Shown one piece after another: positions 36,175-50,121 of a stretch of DNA of 64,000 nt. A program made the translations under genes and the position numbers. Within the stretch, counting starts at the first letter, position 1. Each line of letters starts with the position of its first letter. The DNA lies in the NCBI GenBank assembly GCA_014898425.1, contig RCSZ01000003.1:124001-188000 (forward strand). Reading direction: 5' to 3'. Origin of the DNA: Botryotinia globosa. Its lineage: Eukaryota; Ascomycota; Leotiomycetes; Helotiales; Sclerotiniaceae. The notes under the pieces are model-generated. The model made no database searches, was not told the origin of the DNA, and saw nothing but the letters and a program-made list of their open reading frames with translations.

Positions 36175-37779
36175 TTATGAGAGCTCCTTCTCCAAGACAG
36201 CTGGGGCGGTGATGGTCTGACCCTTCAGCTTCTCCAATCCTTCTCCACCCTATAGACATGTTAGCTTTGTTGAATCGAGCGGCATAGAACAAGTGAATGG
36301 TTGACTTACGTAACTGATCAATGGAGAAACTTCAATACCATCACCGGTACTCTCGCCGACAACAGTAGCACCTGCAGCTTGTACCCATCGTTTTCCTTGA
36401 TCCATGATATGTTTCTTACTAGTATCTGGATCATCTTCACCAGTACCCCTCGCGTTCTTCAGTGGTGAGAACTCATCCTCACGTTTGACTTCCATACAAG
36501 CAAACTTGTTGAGTTCCAACATTGGGAAAACATCGAAAACAAATTGCTCGAGTTTGATACCATTTGGTTTCTCAGGTTTAACAGTTGTACCCTTCTCAGT
36601 ATCCACGTAAGGAATCTTCTTTCTTGCAACATGGTGAGGCAACTTGTGAGCCCATTGAGGGATCGATTCAAAGAATCGGAAAGAGTAATAGTGGTTAACG
36701 ATATTTGCTGCTCTGAACTTCAAGACATCTGGTTGCTTGGCATCTTTAGCTTCAGCGGTCTCCTTGTCGATTTCAGAATATTCAACAACATCTGGCTTGC
36801 CATTCTTGAGAAGGATGAGACCAACAGATTCGGTAGCGTCTCTCTTGCGCACAACCTTTGTAGCAATGTCCACATCTTTAGAAGCTGAGAATCCAATGAA
36901 TACTGGATCTGCTACCTTGACGAGACAGTTGTCTACGCAGTAAGCGTGAATGTGTTGAATGCCCCGGTTTGTCATGTCAGACATGACATTTGATGTGACG
37001 ATGGCTTGGTAGATACCACCGTTTCCATCTGGTGCAACAGCAACCCTGCCCTTACTCTCCAAAAGAATTTTACCATCATTCGAAATACAAGGGAGCACAC
37101 CTTGTTCGAAGATAATAACATTCTCCTTTTCCAAACCAAAGTATTTATTTTCCTCAAAGTAGTCTGCGGTAGGTCCTCGAGTTGGTCCACTGGTCATCAC
37201 ATACCATGGAACAATCACCTTTTTATCCGCTGCATAACCAGCCTTCTTATGTGCCAATCTTTGAACTCTGCGAATACGTTCTGCTTGTATCTGGAAAAGG
37301 GATTTTTCGGAAGGTAGGCCAATATTGAAGCAACCCTTTGGAGCTGAACTTCCTAAACGGGTTCCTTGGCCACCAGCCATGAGTACCACTGCAACCTTAT
37401 TTTCAGCAATCAAATCCAAACCCGTTTCATACCACTTCTCAATATCTTCAGCTTTTGAATCGAGGATACTGGCAGTCGCAGATTCAGGGAGTGGTTCGAG
37501 ACCAGTTTCTTTGTCGGCATCTTGAGTCTTGGGTGGGTTGAGAGCTGCATCGGTGATTTTGTTGATATATTCAGGATCGAAGTTGGAAAGTTGTTCATAG
37601 AGAGCAGCTTTCTCTGCAACTTCGAGGGTATCGTAAAATGCAAAAACTTGGTCTTGCTTTGCTTTGGTGTACTTCTCCTTCAGCTGTTCAAGCTCGGTGG
37701 AGCTGGGTTCTCTAGGAGGGGCAGCTTGTGTCTTGCCTCCAATGTGCAATGTATCGAGTACTTTCTGAACAGATTCCAT
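36175..37779 (-). CDS. UAP1: UDP-N-acetylglucosamine pyrophosphorylase
   Basis: Exons 36310-37779 and 36175-36249; 514 residues. Nucleotide-binding signature [17 protein letters not shown] at 133-149, then [15 protein letters not shown] and the substrate loop [10 protein letters not shown]; these define the UDP-HexNAc pyrophosphorylase (Qri1/AGX) family. Reaction: UTP + GlcNAc-1-P to UDP-GlcNAc + PPi in the cytosol, the last step to the donor used for chitin, N-glycans and GPI anchors. Length is normal for fungi. The last 24 residues come from a separate exon; reading through the donor would replace them with an unrelated 19-residue tail. Divergent with the DNA glycosylase gene, sharing a 534-bp promoter. 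Confidence 0.97.
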
Positions 37780-38313
37780 GATTTCGTATTATGTAAAGAA
37801 TGGTATCGTAATGTGTAGGGGACGAAGGATTTGGAAATTGGGAAATTCAAGAATCAAATAAGTCAGAGGAAATGGAATTTATATAACTTTTTGTTTCTAT
37901 GTGTCTTATTGAGGGAAGGCACCGCACAGCCCAGCCCCACCATCCACTCACCGTCATATACGAATAAGTAAATACTGAGAGTCGCTAGAACAACTTACCA
38001 TTCTATTTATATTAATTGGGTAGTTATCGTTTCTTTTCTTTCTTCTGTACATGACACGACGCATTTGGATGTTTCTTCATGCATTGTCAGTATGTTGAGG
38101 ATATTAAAAAGCTTTGCACGCAACAATTACGAGTATCTTCGTGTTACTTCTATTCGCATCGCAATTGTGGTAATGTTAACTGTTCTGGAGAATTCGTCGT
38201 ATCGACAGACGTCATTGCTATCCTCTACTTGAAATGCTGACCCGGCAGATTTATCTTGTACATCTATTCGAATACTCATCAGAACTCTAACATCGTATCC
38301 ACTGCCTACCAAT
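37780..38313. promoter_or_regulatory. Bidirectional promoter, UAP1 / DNA glycosylase
   Basis: 534 bp between two divergent start codons; A/T-rich, no repeat. No individual factor site is claimed. Confidence 0.5.
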
Positions 38314-39603
38314 ATGGGTAAACAAGTGGACTCCAAATACTTCAAGAAGGCAGAGACAGATGCAGATGCAGCACCTAACATAACAGCACCAAGCTTTCAA
38401 GGCAAATTGGACCTCTCTTCATTCACATACTCTCCAAACCCACCTCTAGGCCCTCACCGAAAGAGTCCCAGAACAACTTCCCGGAATCTTCTGTCCAAAT
38501 CATCAACCTCACAATCATCTCTTTCTCCACTGAAGCAGAAATTCTGTATCGACGCTCCCGATGTCACAGCAGGCTCTCAATCAAAATTCGAAAGCAACCG
38601 GTCGGAAGCTTGGAATTGCAAATCGCCCGAGCAGGGGACGAGTGAACACAGCAATCATGAATATAGAACGTTACATAATGAAGCTGGGCGCAATTCCCCT
38701 CAAGAAATGAATGAGCAGCATGATCGATTCATTGAAATGGGGCTGCGTGGCGATTGTACGCCCTCCCCTATGACTTCGCCTATACCAAAAAGTGTTCGAA
38801 AGAGAAAATTGCCTACAATGTGCCCCGTCGAAGTCCCTAAGTATGCAAACGCAACTCCTTCTCCCCTAAAACGCAAGCTCGAGTCAATTTCCGCTACACC
38901 AGCAAGCAAACCCTCTCCAGCCAAAAAACGTCGTTCCCGTGCTGGCGGAGGCTACAAACCTCCATCCCACTACGCGCATCTCTCGTTTCTCCCCGATGTC
39001 ATAGCACCTAATCTTCTGTGTCTTTTCGTAGGTCTTAATCCAGGTTTATTAACCGCTCAAGTTGGCCACGCATATGCACATCCTTCTAATCGTTTTTGGA
39101 AACTACTCCATTCATCAGGCTGTACCACTCGACTGTTGAAGGCGGAGGATGATGTCAAACTACCAGAGTTATATTCTTTAGGAAATACAAATATTGTGGA
39201 AAGACCTACAAGAAATGGAGGGGAGTTGTCGAAAAAAGAAATGGACGAGGGAGTGAGTTTGTTGGAAGAGAAGATTAGGGTTTATAGACCGGAGGTTGTG
39301 GCATTGGTTGGGAAGGGTATCTGGGAGAGTGTGTGGAGAGTCAAGAAGAGGAAACCTATGGCAAAGGATGACTTCAAGTATGGGTGGCAATCGGAAGAAG
39401 AGAATTTGGGAGTGATAAAGGGTGGAGATTCATGGGGAGGAGCTAGGCTTTTTGTGGCATCTAGTACGTCTGGACTGGCAGCATCATTGTCGCCTGCGGA
39501 AAAGCAGAAGATATGGGGAGAATTGGGGTCCTGGATTGAGCAAAGAAGAAAAGAAAGAGATGGTTTGAATGAAGTGAAAGAAGAGGTAGAAGATTGTGGC
39601 TGA
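38314..39603 (+). CDS. G/U(T) mismatch DNA glycosylase, Mug/TDG family
   Basis: Single exon, 429 residues. The first ~215 residues are disordered, Ser/Pro/Lys-rich, with KRKL, KRKLES and AKKRRSR nuclear-localisation-like clusters. The catalytic domain starts near 218: motif 1 GLNPGL at 240-245 (Asn242 corresponds to the water-activating Asn of Mug/TDG GINPG), HPSNRFWKLLH at 256-266, and the second motif region VASSTSGLAA near 381-390 in place of the bacterial NPSGLSR-type loop. Role by family: removes uracil or thymine opposite G, starting base-excision repair; similar to fission yeast Thp1. Activity on specific lesions is not readable from sequence. Confidence 0.9.
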   Translation: MGKQVDSKYFKKAETDADAAPNITAPSFQGKLDLSSFTYSPNPPLGPHRKSPRTTSRNLLSKSSTSQSSLSPLKQKFCIDAPDVTAGSQSKFESNRSEAWNCKSPEQGTSEHSNHEYRTLHNEAGRNSPQEMNEQHDRFIEMGLRGDCTPSPMTSPIPKSVRKRKLPTMCPVEVPKYANATPSPLKRKLESISATPASKPSPAKKRRSRAGGGYKPPSHYAHLSFLPDVIAPNLLCLFVGLNPGLLTAQVGHAYAHPSNRFWKLLHSSGCTTRLLKAEDDVKLPELYSLGNTNIVERPTRNGGELSKKEMDEGVSLLEEKIRVYRPEVVALVGKGIWESVWRVKKRKPMAKDDFKYGWQSEEENLGVIKGGDSWGGARLFVASSTSGLAASLSPAEKQKIWGELGSWIEQRRKERDGLNEVKEEVEDCG

Positions 39604-39882
39604 GTTATCAAACTCAAATGCATATTCATATGCTCAAATTTTTCATATGAAACTTGGATATCTCGACTACATCAACAAACAGAATGTATTCGGTTATCAT
39701 ACTACACATGTAGATTTCTATGTTGAAATTTTACATTTGAATTGCTTGACGATTAGCAGGATTTATAAATGCAATTTGTGTCAATTGGGACCAGAAACCA
39801 GATCCAATTCCTGGACTGAAAGCTATACTACGAGAATTAATTAGTATATTATTATCGTATAATTTATAATCATTCCTCCACA

Positions 39883-41197
39883 TCACAAGATTTCCAGAAC
39901 AACCTTTCCTCTGACCCTTGCACTCTCAATAATCTCAATAGCTCTCCTCCATCCCTCCGTCTCCTCATTCAACGCATCCTTAATCACCTCCTGAATCTCA
40001 ATCTTCACCTCTCCTCTCTCAGCCAATCCAACAATCTTTTCCAGATACTCGGATTTGGTATGGAGAGATATCACGGCATAACGCGGACCCCATATGAAAC
40101 CAGATATGTAACGCCAGATTTGTATGGGATTTTTGAAGAATGTCACGGGTCCGCCGAGACCTTTCACGTCGGTTTTGTCACCGACGATGGTTGTGTAGGC
40201 ACCGTGAGGGTGGAGGAGAGTTTTCTGTGTGGGTGTTAGGTATTCAGGGATAGTATTAGGTATTGGGGGATTGGAGGAGAGAGGAGAAGGTAGGAGGGGG
40301 GTTGAGATCTGGGGAAAGGGGGAGAGAACGCACGTAGGAGGGTATGAGGTCTGTTCCTCCCACGCAATCTATTAACAGATCGTATTCTGTTGAAGTATTC
40401 TTGCTGTTGATTAATGTTTGGAGAACCGGTTCGGAGGTGTAATCTATTAATTCATCTGCTCCTAGACTTTTGACATACTCAATATTCTTGGAGGAGCAGA
40501 TAGCGGTGACGTGACAATCGTAGAGGTTTTTGGCCACTTGGAGATGTGTTAATGTCATTTTATAATGTATCAAGAAATCTCAACATCGAGCGAAGAAACA
40601 CCCACGTTGAACAGCCCATGAACCACACCCTCCTGATGCTCCTCGTACAATCACTTTTCTCTGCGAATCACCCCTAGCTACGGGAAGCCAATCCAAAGCC
40701 GCAAACATGGTTAATGCAACGAGAGGAATCGATGCAGCAGCTTCATGCGATAGACAATTAGGTTTTTTGACCACTGGGTCCGAAGCTGGATTAACAGCAA
40801 TGTATTGACTGAAAGTTCCTTGGCCGAACTATTCCTATCAGTATTACATCTTAAGTGTCTCCCGAGTCCCCCCGAAAAAGGAGCAGATGAACAAACATAC
40901 AACTTGAAATAACAACCCAAAGACTTCATCTCCGATAGACCAATTTCCTTTCACCTGATCTCCAATGGCTACAATAGTACCGGAGAAATCACGTCCCATG
41001 CCTTTCGAGCCAGAGACTACGGATACGATGCCTGCACGCCATAACTGTGTATCAACAGGATTTATAGATGCGAAATGGACTTTGATTAGGAGAGTTTTCG
41101 GAGTTTGGAGTAATGAGATGTCTTGTTCCTCAACGGTAAGAGGGCCCGCAAGGGTACTGAAGCGTAGAGCTTTGTAAGTTGAAGGAAGAGATGTCAT
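39883..41197 (-). CDS. Zinc-free MDR oxidoreductase (quinone reductase-like)
   Basis: Four exons: 40901-41197, 40606-40828, 40334-40536 and 39883-40224; 354 residues. Second MDR enzyme in the window and clearly distant from the one at 11-12 kb. N-terminal GroES-like domain with INPVDTQLWRAG and GRDFSGTI; Rossmann motif GASGGCG at 162-168 then SWAVQLAKN; later LGADELIDY. No zinc GHE motif. The C-terminal half carries an insertion (FFKNPIQIWRYISGFIWGPR) like reticulon-4-interacting-protein-1/zeta-crystallin relatives. Likely NAD(P)H-dependent reductase of enones or quinones; substrate unknown. Divergent from the importin gene with a 446-bp shared promoter. Confidence 0.88.
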
Positions 41198-41643
41198 GGT
41201 TGGAAATTGTGAAGATACAGATAGGTGATTTAAATTTTTGTTGATGTTGCCAGGGCCTCACAATCGTTTCATTTCCTCTCCTGGTCTTGGATAAAATGTA
41301 ACCTGATGATACCCTACCTAGGTATTCATGTATAATATCGTCATAATCATTGGGAGATGAGGGGAACTCGTATTGGGGTCCAAAAGATGTTCTTGGATGT
41401 TTGGTGAAACCTGGTGGAGCATTGATTGACATTGACGAGGCTGAAGTGAAGTGTCACTCAAAAAAAGAAGCTCGAACAAAAAGTTAAGGTTAACTAACCT
41501 TTGGTGTAAGGTTAATAGAGACCCTCAAGAAAAACAGCTCGTGGTGGGGCGCAGCTTCAATAATACAACACAACTTTCTTTCGTCTCTTGAAGATCATTG
41601 CATTCTTTGACATCTTGTGAAAGTTTAAACAAACCTCTTCGTT
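41198..41643. promoter_or_regulatory. Divergent promoter, MDR reductase / importin
   Basis: 446 bp. Contains a CTACCTAGGTATT palindrome-type word at 41,322-41,334, one of the recurrent ACCTAGGT words in the window. Confidence 0.45.
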
Positions 41644-44600
41644 ATGGCGTTTGCGATCGAAGTTCCTGGTGAGGCAGCTCCTCTAAATCCTCAACAGGTA
41701 TATCTAGCCTTGCAGTCGGCAGGGTCCTCTCAACAGCTAGCTATCCAAACTGGGACACAACAACTAGAAGCTTGGAAGACACAGAGAGGATACTATACTT
41801 TACTGCAGGTATTTTCTCCACGAATGTTGGCATTTGAGCACTCCAACTAACACTTTGGCTTAGGCAGTATATCTCGATAAGTCCCTACCCTCCGAAGTAA
41901 GATATCTTGCCGTCATACAACTGAAAAATGGTATCGATAAATATTGGCGAAAGACAGCTCCAAATGCTATTACCGCGGAAGAGAAAGAGAGTATTCGATC
42001 ACATCTGCTAGAGAGTGGATTCGAAGAGTCCGATCCTCAACTTGCTTTACAAAATGCCTTGGTGATTTCGAAAGTAGTCCGAGTGGATTATCCTATGGAT
42101 TGGCCGCATGTTCTCACGAATTTGATTAGTATGCTGCGAACTGCAAACGAAACAAACCAACTTCATCTACAAAGAGGAATGTTGATATTACTACAGATTG
42201 TGAAAGAGTTGGCTACCGCCCGATTAAGGAGATCCCAGACGAGCTTACAATCAGTCACGCCGGAGATGGTATTCTTGTTGAGCGGCATTTATACACAAAA
42301 GGTTTCACAATGGCTTGGTTTACTTTCCGGGAATTCTTCAGATGATCAAGGGGGTGCTATAAATGCTATGGAAAACAGTTTGATTGCGATCAAAATCCTT
42401 CGACGACTTCTTATTGTGGGGTATGAAAGTCCAAATCATGATAAAGATGTTCAACAAATATGGCAACAATCGCAACAACAGTTTGGTCAACTCCTCACCA
42501 TAGTAAATGAAGAATCCGCAGTTTTGGCATCACCTGCTAAGGAACTAGCTGAGAAGCACCTCGTACAATTTGCAAAACTACATGTCCAAATGTCAAATAC
42601 ACATCCTGCTGCGTTCGCACTCTTGCCTAATTCTATAGATTTGGTAAGAGGATATTGGGGATTTGTTTCCAAATTTGGAGATTCTTATGGCTCAGCAACA
42701 CATGATTTCAGTGCCAAAGCGTTGGCAACTGATGATGGATCAAAACAAGATAGACCGATCATGGAAAAATTATGTCTAAAAGGTCTCACTCTATTGCGAG
42801 CTTGTATGAAGATGGTATTTAGTCCAACACAATCCTTCAAATATCGAACTCCCGAGGTCAAAGAAGAGCAGCGACAAGCTGTAGCATTCCTCAAATTGCA
42901 ATTGCTTTCTGAACAACTAATAGCCGAAATGGCAAGTGTTATCGTTACTAAATTCTTCGTCTTTCGTCAAGTTGATTTGGAAGCTTGGGAAGAAGATGAG
43001 GATGAATGGGAGATACGTGAAGAAGGTGGTGGAGATACTTGGGAATTTGAAGTCCGACCTTGTGCGGAAAAGTTATTCATGGACCTCGTCATCAACTTCA
43101 AAGATCTTCTAGTGGCACCACTGTTGCAATACTTTCAATCGGTTACAGGTAGTAATGGGCAATCCGTTGTCACCAAGGATGCTGTGTATACTGCCATGGG
43201 ATTATCTGCTGCTGTTATACATCAAAGCTTTGACTTCGATACCTTCCTTACTTCAACTTTAGTTAATGATGTTCAACAAACCGGTCAGAGCTGGAAGGTA
43301 CTTCGTCGACGAATTGCTATTCTACTTGGCCAATGGATTCCTGTCAGAATATCACAAGCTAATAGACCGTTGGTATATCAAATCTTTCAACACCTACTTA
43401 AATCAGAAGATGAAACCAATGATCATGTCGTTCGCATTACTGCAGCTCGTCAATTCAAGGCAATTGTCGATGATTTCGAATTTCACGTTGAACCTTTTCT
43501 ACCATATGCTCCTGATATTCTTGGTCGCACCATGGCTTTAATTCAAGAGGTTGAGAATACGGAAACAAAATTGGTAATATTGGAAACAATTAGAATGATT
43601 GCAATCAGGTTAGAAACTCATATCTCTCCATATGCAGATCAGATTGTTTCTATTTTACCAGGTCTTTGGGAAGCTTCTGGCGAAGAACATCTCCTCAAAC
43701 AGGCCATATTAACAATCATGTCTACTCTTGTATCTTGTATGCATGGTCAATCTGAAAGATATCACTCGCTAATCTTACCTCTAATTCAACGCGCTGTGGA
43801 ACCCGGTTCAGAAATGCAAGTCTACCTTATGGAAGAAGCTCTTGACTTGTGGGCACAAATTCTCGCTCAATCATCATCACCTGCATCTCCCGAGGTTCTA
43901 GCCCTCATCGATTGCGCATTTCCTCTACTTGAACTTGGCTCTGATAATCTTCGAGTCATTCTTGGTATCGTGAACGAATATATTTTATTGGCACCAGAAG
44001 CTATCCTGGGTGATGCGAATCGACTTCGAATTGTCTCGTATATGACTAGCTTACTAGGTGTTACCAAGCGCGATCTGGCCGGCCTTGTCACAACAACCGT
44101 CGAGGATTTAATTCGTGCTGCTGAAAAATTAGGAGGTTCCAATGGTGTTACACAAATCACAAAAGATCTCCACGAATCTGGATATACGGAAAAAATCTTC
44201 TCGGGACTTCGTGATGCTTGGGAAGCTCATCAAACTACTGGTCCCGAGCGTAAATATCCCAAATTGGATGACGTAGTTGAGACAGATTACTTTACCATTC
44301 TGGCTCGCATTGCACTAGCAGATCCAAATGTTTTCGCTAATCTCCTCATGAGTATCGACAATAATTTTGAAAACATCTGGAAATGGTTAAGTGAAGAATG
44401 GTTCCGTCATTTCGACAGTATGGCCAACATCGACAGACAAAAATTGAGTTGTCTGGCTCTGACACGCCTTTTGGAATTACCTTCGCCAATGACGCAAATC
44501 ATTCTTTCGAAACTTCAGGATTTCTTTGCGATGTGGACGAGTGTTATTAGTGAGATGATGGCGGGGAGAGATGATATCGGAGGAGATAATTTGATATGGG

Positions 44601-44833
44601 GAGAACAACAAGGATTTGAGGGTGAGACTCAGGAAGATAAGAGGAAGAGGGAATGGAATATGGTGGATCCGGTTCATCAGGTTAATGCATGGGAATTTGT
44701 AAAGGCGAGATTGGGGGAGGTGGTGAGGGTTTGTGGGGGAGAAGAGATTTTCGAGAGGGAATTTGCGAGTAATGTTGATAGGGATGTATTGGAAGGTTGG
44801 GGGAAGTTGGGAGAGAAGAGGGAGTTTGATTAA
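41644..44833 (+). CDS. KAP120: Importin-beta family karyopherin, Kap120-like
   Basis: Exons 41644-41808 and 41864-44833; 1044 residues, close to yeast Kap120 (1032). The N-terminus shows the importin-beta N-terminal (Ran-binding) helix pair: AIQTGTQQLEAWKTQRGYY then SEVRYLAVIQLKNGIDKYWRK. The rest is all-alpha HEAT-like repeats, with the acidic insert WEEDEDEWEIREEGGGDTWE typical of the importin-11/Kap120 branch and conserved KVLRRRIAILLGQWIPV. Family role: nuclear import of ribosome-biogenesis and other cargo with RanGTP release. Intact; a single early intron. Confidence 0.93.
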
Positions 44834-46934
<2,101 letters not shown>

Positions 46935-49541
46935 CTAATGAAACTCCAACCTCACAATACTAAACAGCATATTCTGCAACACATGCACCATAACCACCAC
47001 ACCCGTCGGCAACAATTCCGGCCAGGCCGCCAAATCTCTCTTCCCCTCCGCCGTCACATTAATTTTCCATCCCCACCAGAGAATTCTCCTCGTGATCCAA
47101 CCCGCTACAATTTCACAGCCCCACGTCACAATCGACGCGTAGAACGTGAGGCGGAAATCATATTGCGGAGGTGTGTTTAATGGAGGGGAGTTGGAGGTGG
47201 GGAGATGATGAGGAAGGTGTGGGATGGAAGGGAAGAATTTGTCAGTGATAGAAGAGAGGATTTGGTTTGTTGGTGGAGCAATTGGAGTATCGAAAGCGAA
47301 GTAGGGATAGACGTCTTTATTAGCACCGTAGTGGAGGACCAAGATACTTCCGAGGAAAGTAAGCATTGAGACATTTTCGGTCAAGCCGCGGAGGAACATA
47401 TTTCGAGTGCAGAATTTCTGATATTCGGTATATGATTGACCGCTTAATCCGAGAAGAGTGAGAAGCGAATGAAAGGGCGCGGAGATTGTAAGTGGGGCGA
47501 GGAGAATCAAGAATGAAGAAGACATTATTTGGAGGTAGATGAATTGCTGTGGTGATCGGAGACGCGCATATAAAGCGCGGACGTAAGTTTGGTAGGTGAG
47601 AGCGAAGTAGCTTAGAGTTAATGTTAGTAATTTTCTGAGAAAATAAACAAATCAGGAATCTTACAGTTTAAAAATCCAACCAAGAGGGTAACTGCCAACT
47701 CTTTCTCCCTCGTTACCCCCTAAAATCCACCCACATAATCCATCCAGCAAATGAACCGTCACAACCCAACTATAAACATACACGAGCGTTTCAATCGTGC
47801 TATGTGGTAATGTTCGCAAATATATCTCTGCATAAGTTTCTCCCAGTAGGTAAGTCAACATAGCTATTAAGAGAGCCGAGCAAAACCACATGAATCTCAC
47901 AAAACTTGCTGGCAACCAACGTTTTCTCAACATAAGTTGAGCATCTCTTGATCGATAAATATCATCCGATGCTAAAGCCACCTCTAGAGAAGCATTTGGA
48001 TCAAAAGTACTTTGACTTCGAATAACATTTGCTCTTCGTGGTCGATCCCTTGCATTTATTGTATCGCTATCACCTGTCCACCATGAAGAAGTAAAAAGTC
48101 GTTGAGTTTCCGAAAGAGGATTACGTAAACCGAGATGTCGTTCATGATTAAGAAGGATAGCAAAGGCAACTAATAATGGCATTGCCATGGCGAAGAATGT
48201 CCAGCATATCCACGCTGTATTGTGCGATGTGATGTATCGAAGTTTGGGTATACAATAAAAAGGTATTGGAGCTGCGATTGACATTGCGGCAATAATAGAC
48301 ACTGTGAGGGGAAACCCAAGACTTTTAGGCCACCTAGTATATTTTAGTGTCTGTACAGATCAACTCCAAGAAGCTCAAATATACCAATTCAGCGAATAAA
48401 TGTTGAAGACTTTCGTAATCCACATTAATGCTGTTATATTATAGAAACCATAATATACGAATAGAAAGAACCAAAAGTTGATTTCAACTCTAGCTTCTCC
48501 GTGACCTGGTACCTTGTGTCCAAAGATGGCCAATGGTGAATCCACTATGTTGTCGTCATCTGGAAATTCGTATTGTGGAAATGGTAGCGCACACCATGCA
48601 ACAGCCTAATATTCTCGAATGGTAAGTGAACGCTCTTCAATATATCTGTATATTCGTAACTTTTGAAGAAATCAATAAATGAACCATGACAACTTTTCCG
48701 CATAACATTGAATGACGCTCCGCTGGCCCTCCGGGGGCCACTGCCGTGGAGGCCGACTAACATATTATAGGGAAACTTTCGAGCGCAGCGAGCTATGGGG
48801 GTTTGGGGCTAGCCCCCATAATCATCTACCTAACAAAGACACTGGCTCGGGTGCAGAATAGTACAGTGCGGGATAGCAAAAAGCAAGGAGGCTTTGACAT
48901 TGAGGAATTTCCACCCATTGTATCATCATCTTTCTTTGTCCACCTCAGCCACTACAGCATGGGTAGAAATCAGAAGGTTGTATATCAAAAACCGTAAGAA
49001 CATTGATCTAGAAGCATTGCCTCACCCATCAAATCTTGCGCCTATAAAGATCCTCTCATAAACCAAGCATTTATCCTCGTCAATCTCCACCGCATAGAAA
49101 TCTGCATTCCAGTCTCTAGACCCAAAAAACCAAAGAAACTCCCTCCATCTCACTCACCAAAACACTCGGCGCCCCAACCAAAACCCCCCACCTCCACCAC
49201 CACCTCTCGACACACCCCGCCACACTCCTCTGCTTCGGCTCTATCCACGTATCCCGAAACTCTCCTCCCCATTTCCGCACTCTCCCTCTCCACCCATACA
49301 CTCCCCCCTCATCCTCCTCATCCCCATCACAATAATATCCATCCACTCCACCCTCATCCCCCTCATCTCTGCCTCCAAACGCGCCGCCAAACCCATCGAT
49401 CGAGAACCCTAAGAGAGATTTCCTGCGCGTGCGCCCATTCGTGGTATACGCATTTGGCACTGCGCGGAAACGACCCAGCAGGGGAGAAGATTCGGTTTGG
49501 AAGCGATCGCGTCCTTGGTCGAAGGTGAAGAAGGAAGGCAT
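46935..49541 (-). CDS. Multispanning membrane protein of unknown function
   Basis: Four exons: 49158-49541, 48385-48605, 47665-48333 and 46935-47610; 649 residues. I do not recognise the family. The first ~110 residues are soluble and Gly/Asp/Glu-rich with a dibasic start (SSPLLGRFRAVP). About ten hydrophobic segments follow: e.g. RWGVLVGAPSVLAVAWCALP, NFWFFLFVYYGFYNITALMW, SIIAAMSIAAPIPFYC, WTFFAMAMPLLVAFAI, WFCSALLIAMLTYLLGETY, VYVYSWVVTVHLLDGLCGW, FLILLAPLTISAPFHSLLTL, MLTFLGSILVLHYG, FYASIVTWGCEIVAGWI and VVVMVHVLQNMLFSIV. A cytosolic-type loop with basic patches (RDRPRRANV) separates helices 4 and 5. Intron 1 (48606-49157, 552 nt) is by far the longest in the window and carries a GC-rich repeat. 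The join VLAVAWCALPFPQ across it preserves frame and a hydrophobic helix. Confidence 0.8.
48713..48825. repeat. GC-rich hairpin-bearing repeat in an intron
   Basis: GC-rich block in otherwise A/T-rich DNA: TGACGCTCCGCTGGCC, an inner hairpin GGCCC-TCCGG-GGGCC at 48725-48739, ACTGCCGTGGAGGC, then GAGCGCAGCGAGCT and a second palindrome GGGGCTAGCCCC near 48,806. A second copy of the first part, lacking the inner hairpin, lies on the other strand at 53165-53212. Shared sequence at two unlinked places implies a dispersed repeat family. Confidence 0.7.
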
Positions 49542-50086
49542 TTATTTGGTTATTCTTTGTAGATTATGCCATGCGACGGGTAGGATATCAGTATCGGATG
49601 TATCAGACTGGATATGTTGGATCGGAATGAAAGTCGGTATATCGAGATCCGAATTCGATCCTCCTGAACGCAAGAGTGGATTGAGGAAGCTTGTATCGGT
49701 GTGTTTGGATGTATATGGATGGATGTAATTGTATGTAGTATGTGTATCGTGAAAGTTATGATTGCGACGGTAATCGTAACTGTATATTGTATTTTCGAAT
49801 CCGAATCCAAATCCAAATCCAACTTGCGTATACGATAGGAAAGAAACAGGATAAAGCCCCAAGGAAGCAGAGAGAGAACCTTATGTACGATATGTGTATA
49901 TGTATACTCGTATGTACATGTATTTGTATATGCAGGTATATACCCTTGATCTTAGATACAAATTACAGATTGTGGACAGAAAGCGGAATAACCTTATGGA
50001 GAGAAGTATTTTCTCATGGGAGTAATAACGGAACCTTGTTAATTAATTAGAGAGAGGGAACGTACTCCGTCAAGTGATTCTCCCAC

Positions 50087-50121
<35 letters not shown>

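Noticed and set aside
49010..49120. Possible extra exon within intron 1 of the membrane protein (minus strand, DWNADFYAVEIDEDKC)
   Set aside because: It looks protein-like, but neither end matches the phase of the flanking exons, and the intron before it would be only 42 nt with no branch site. The direct join of the flanking exons keeps frame and a helix.
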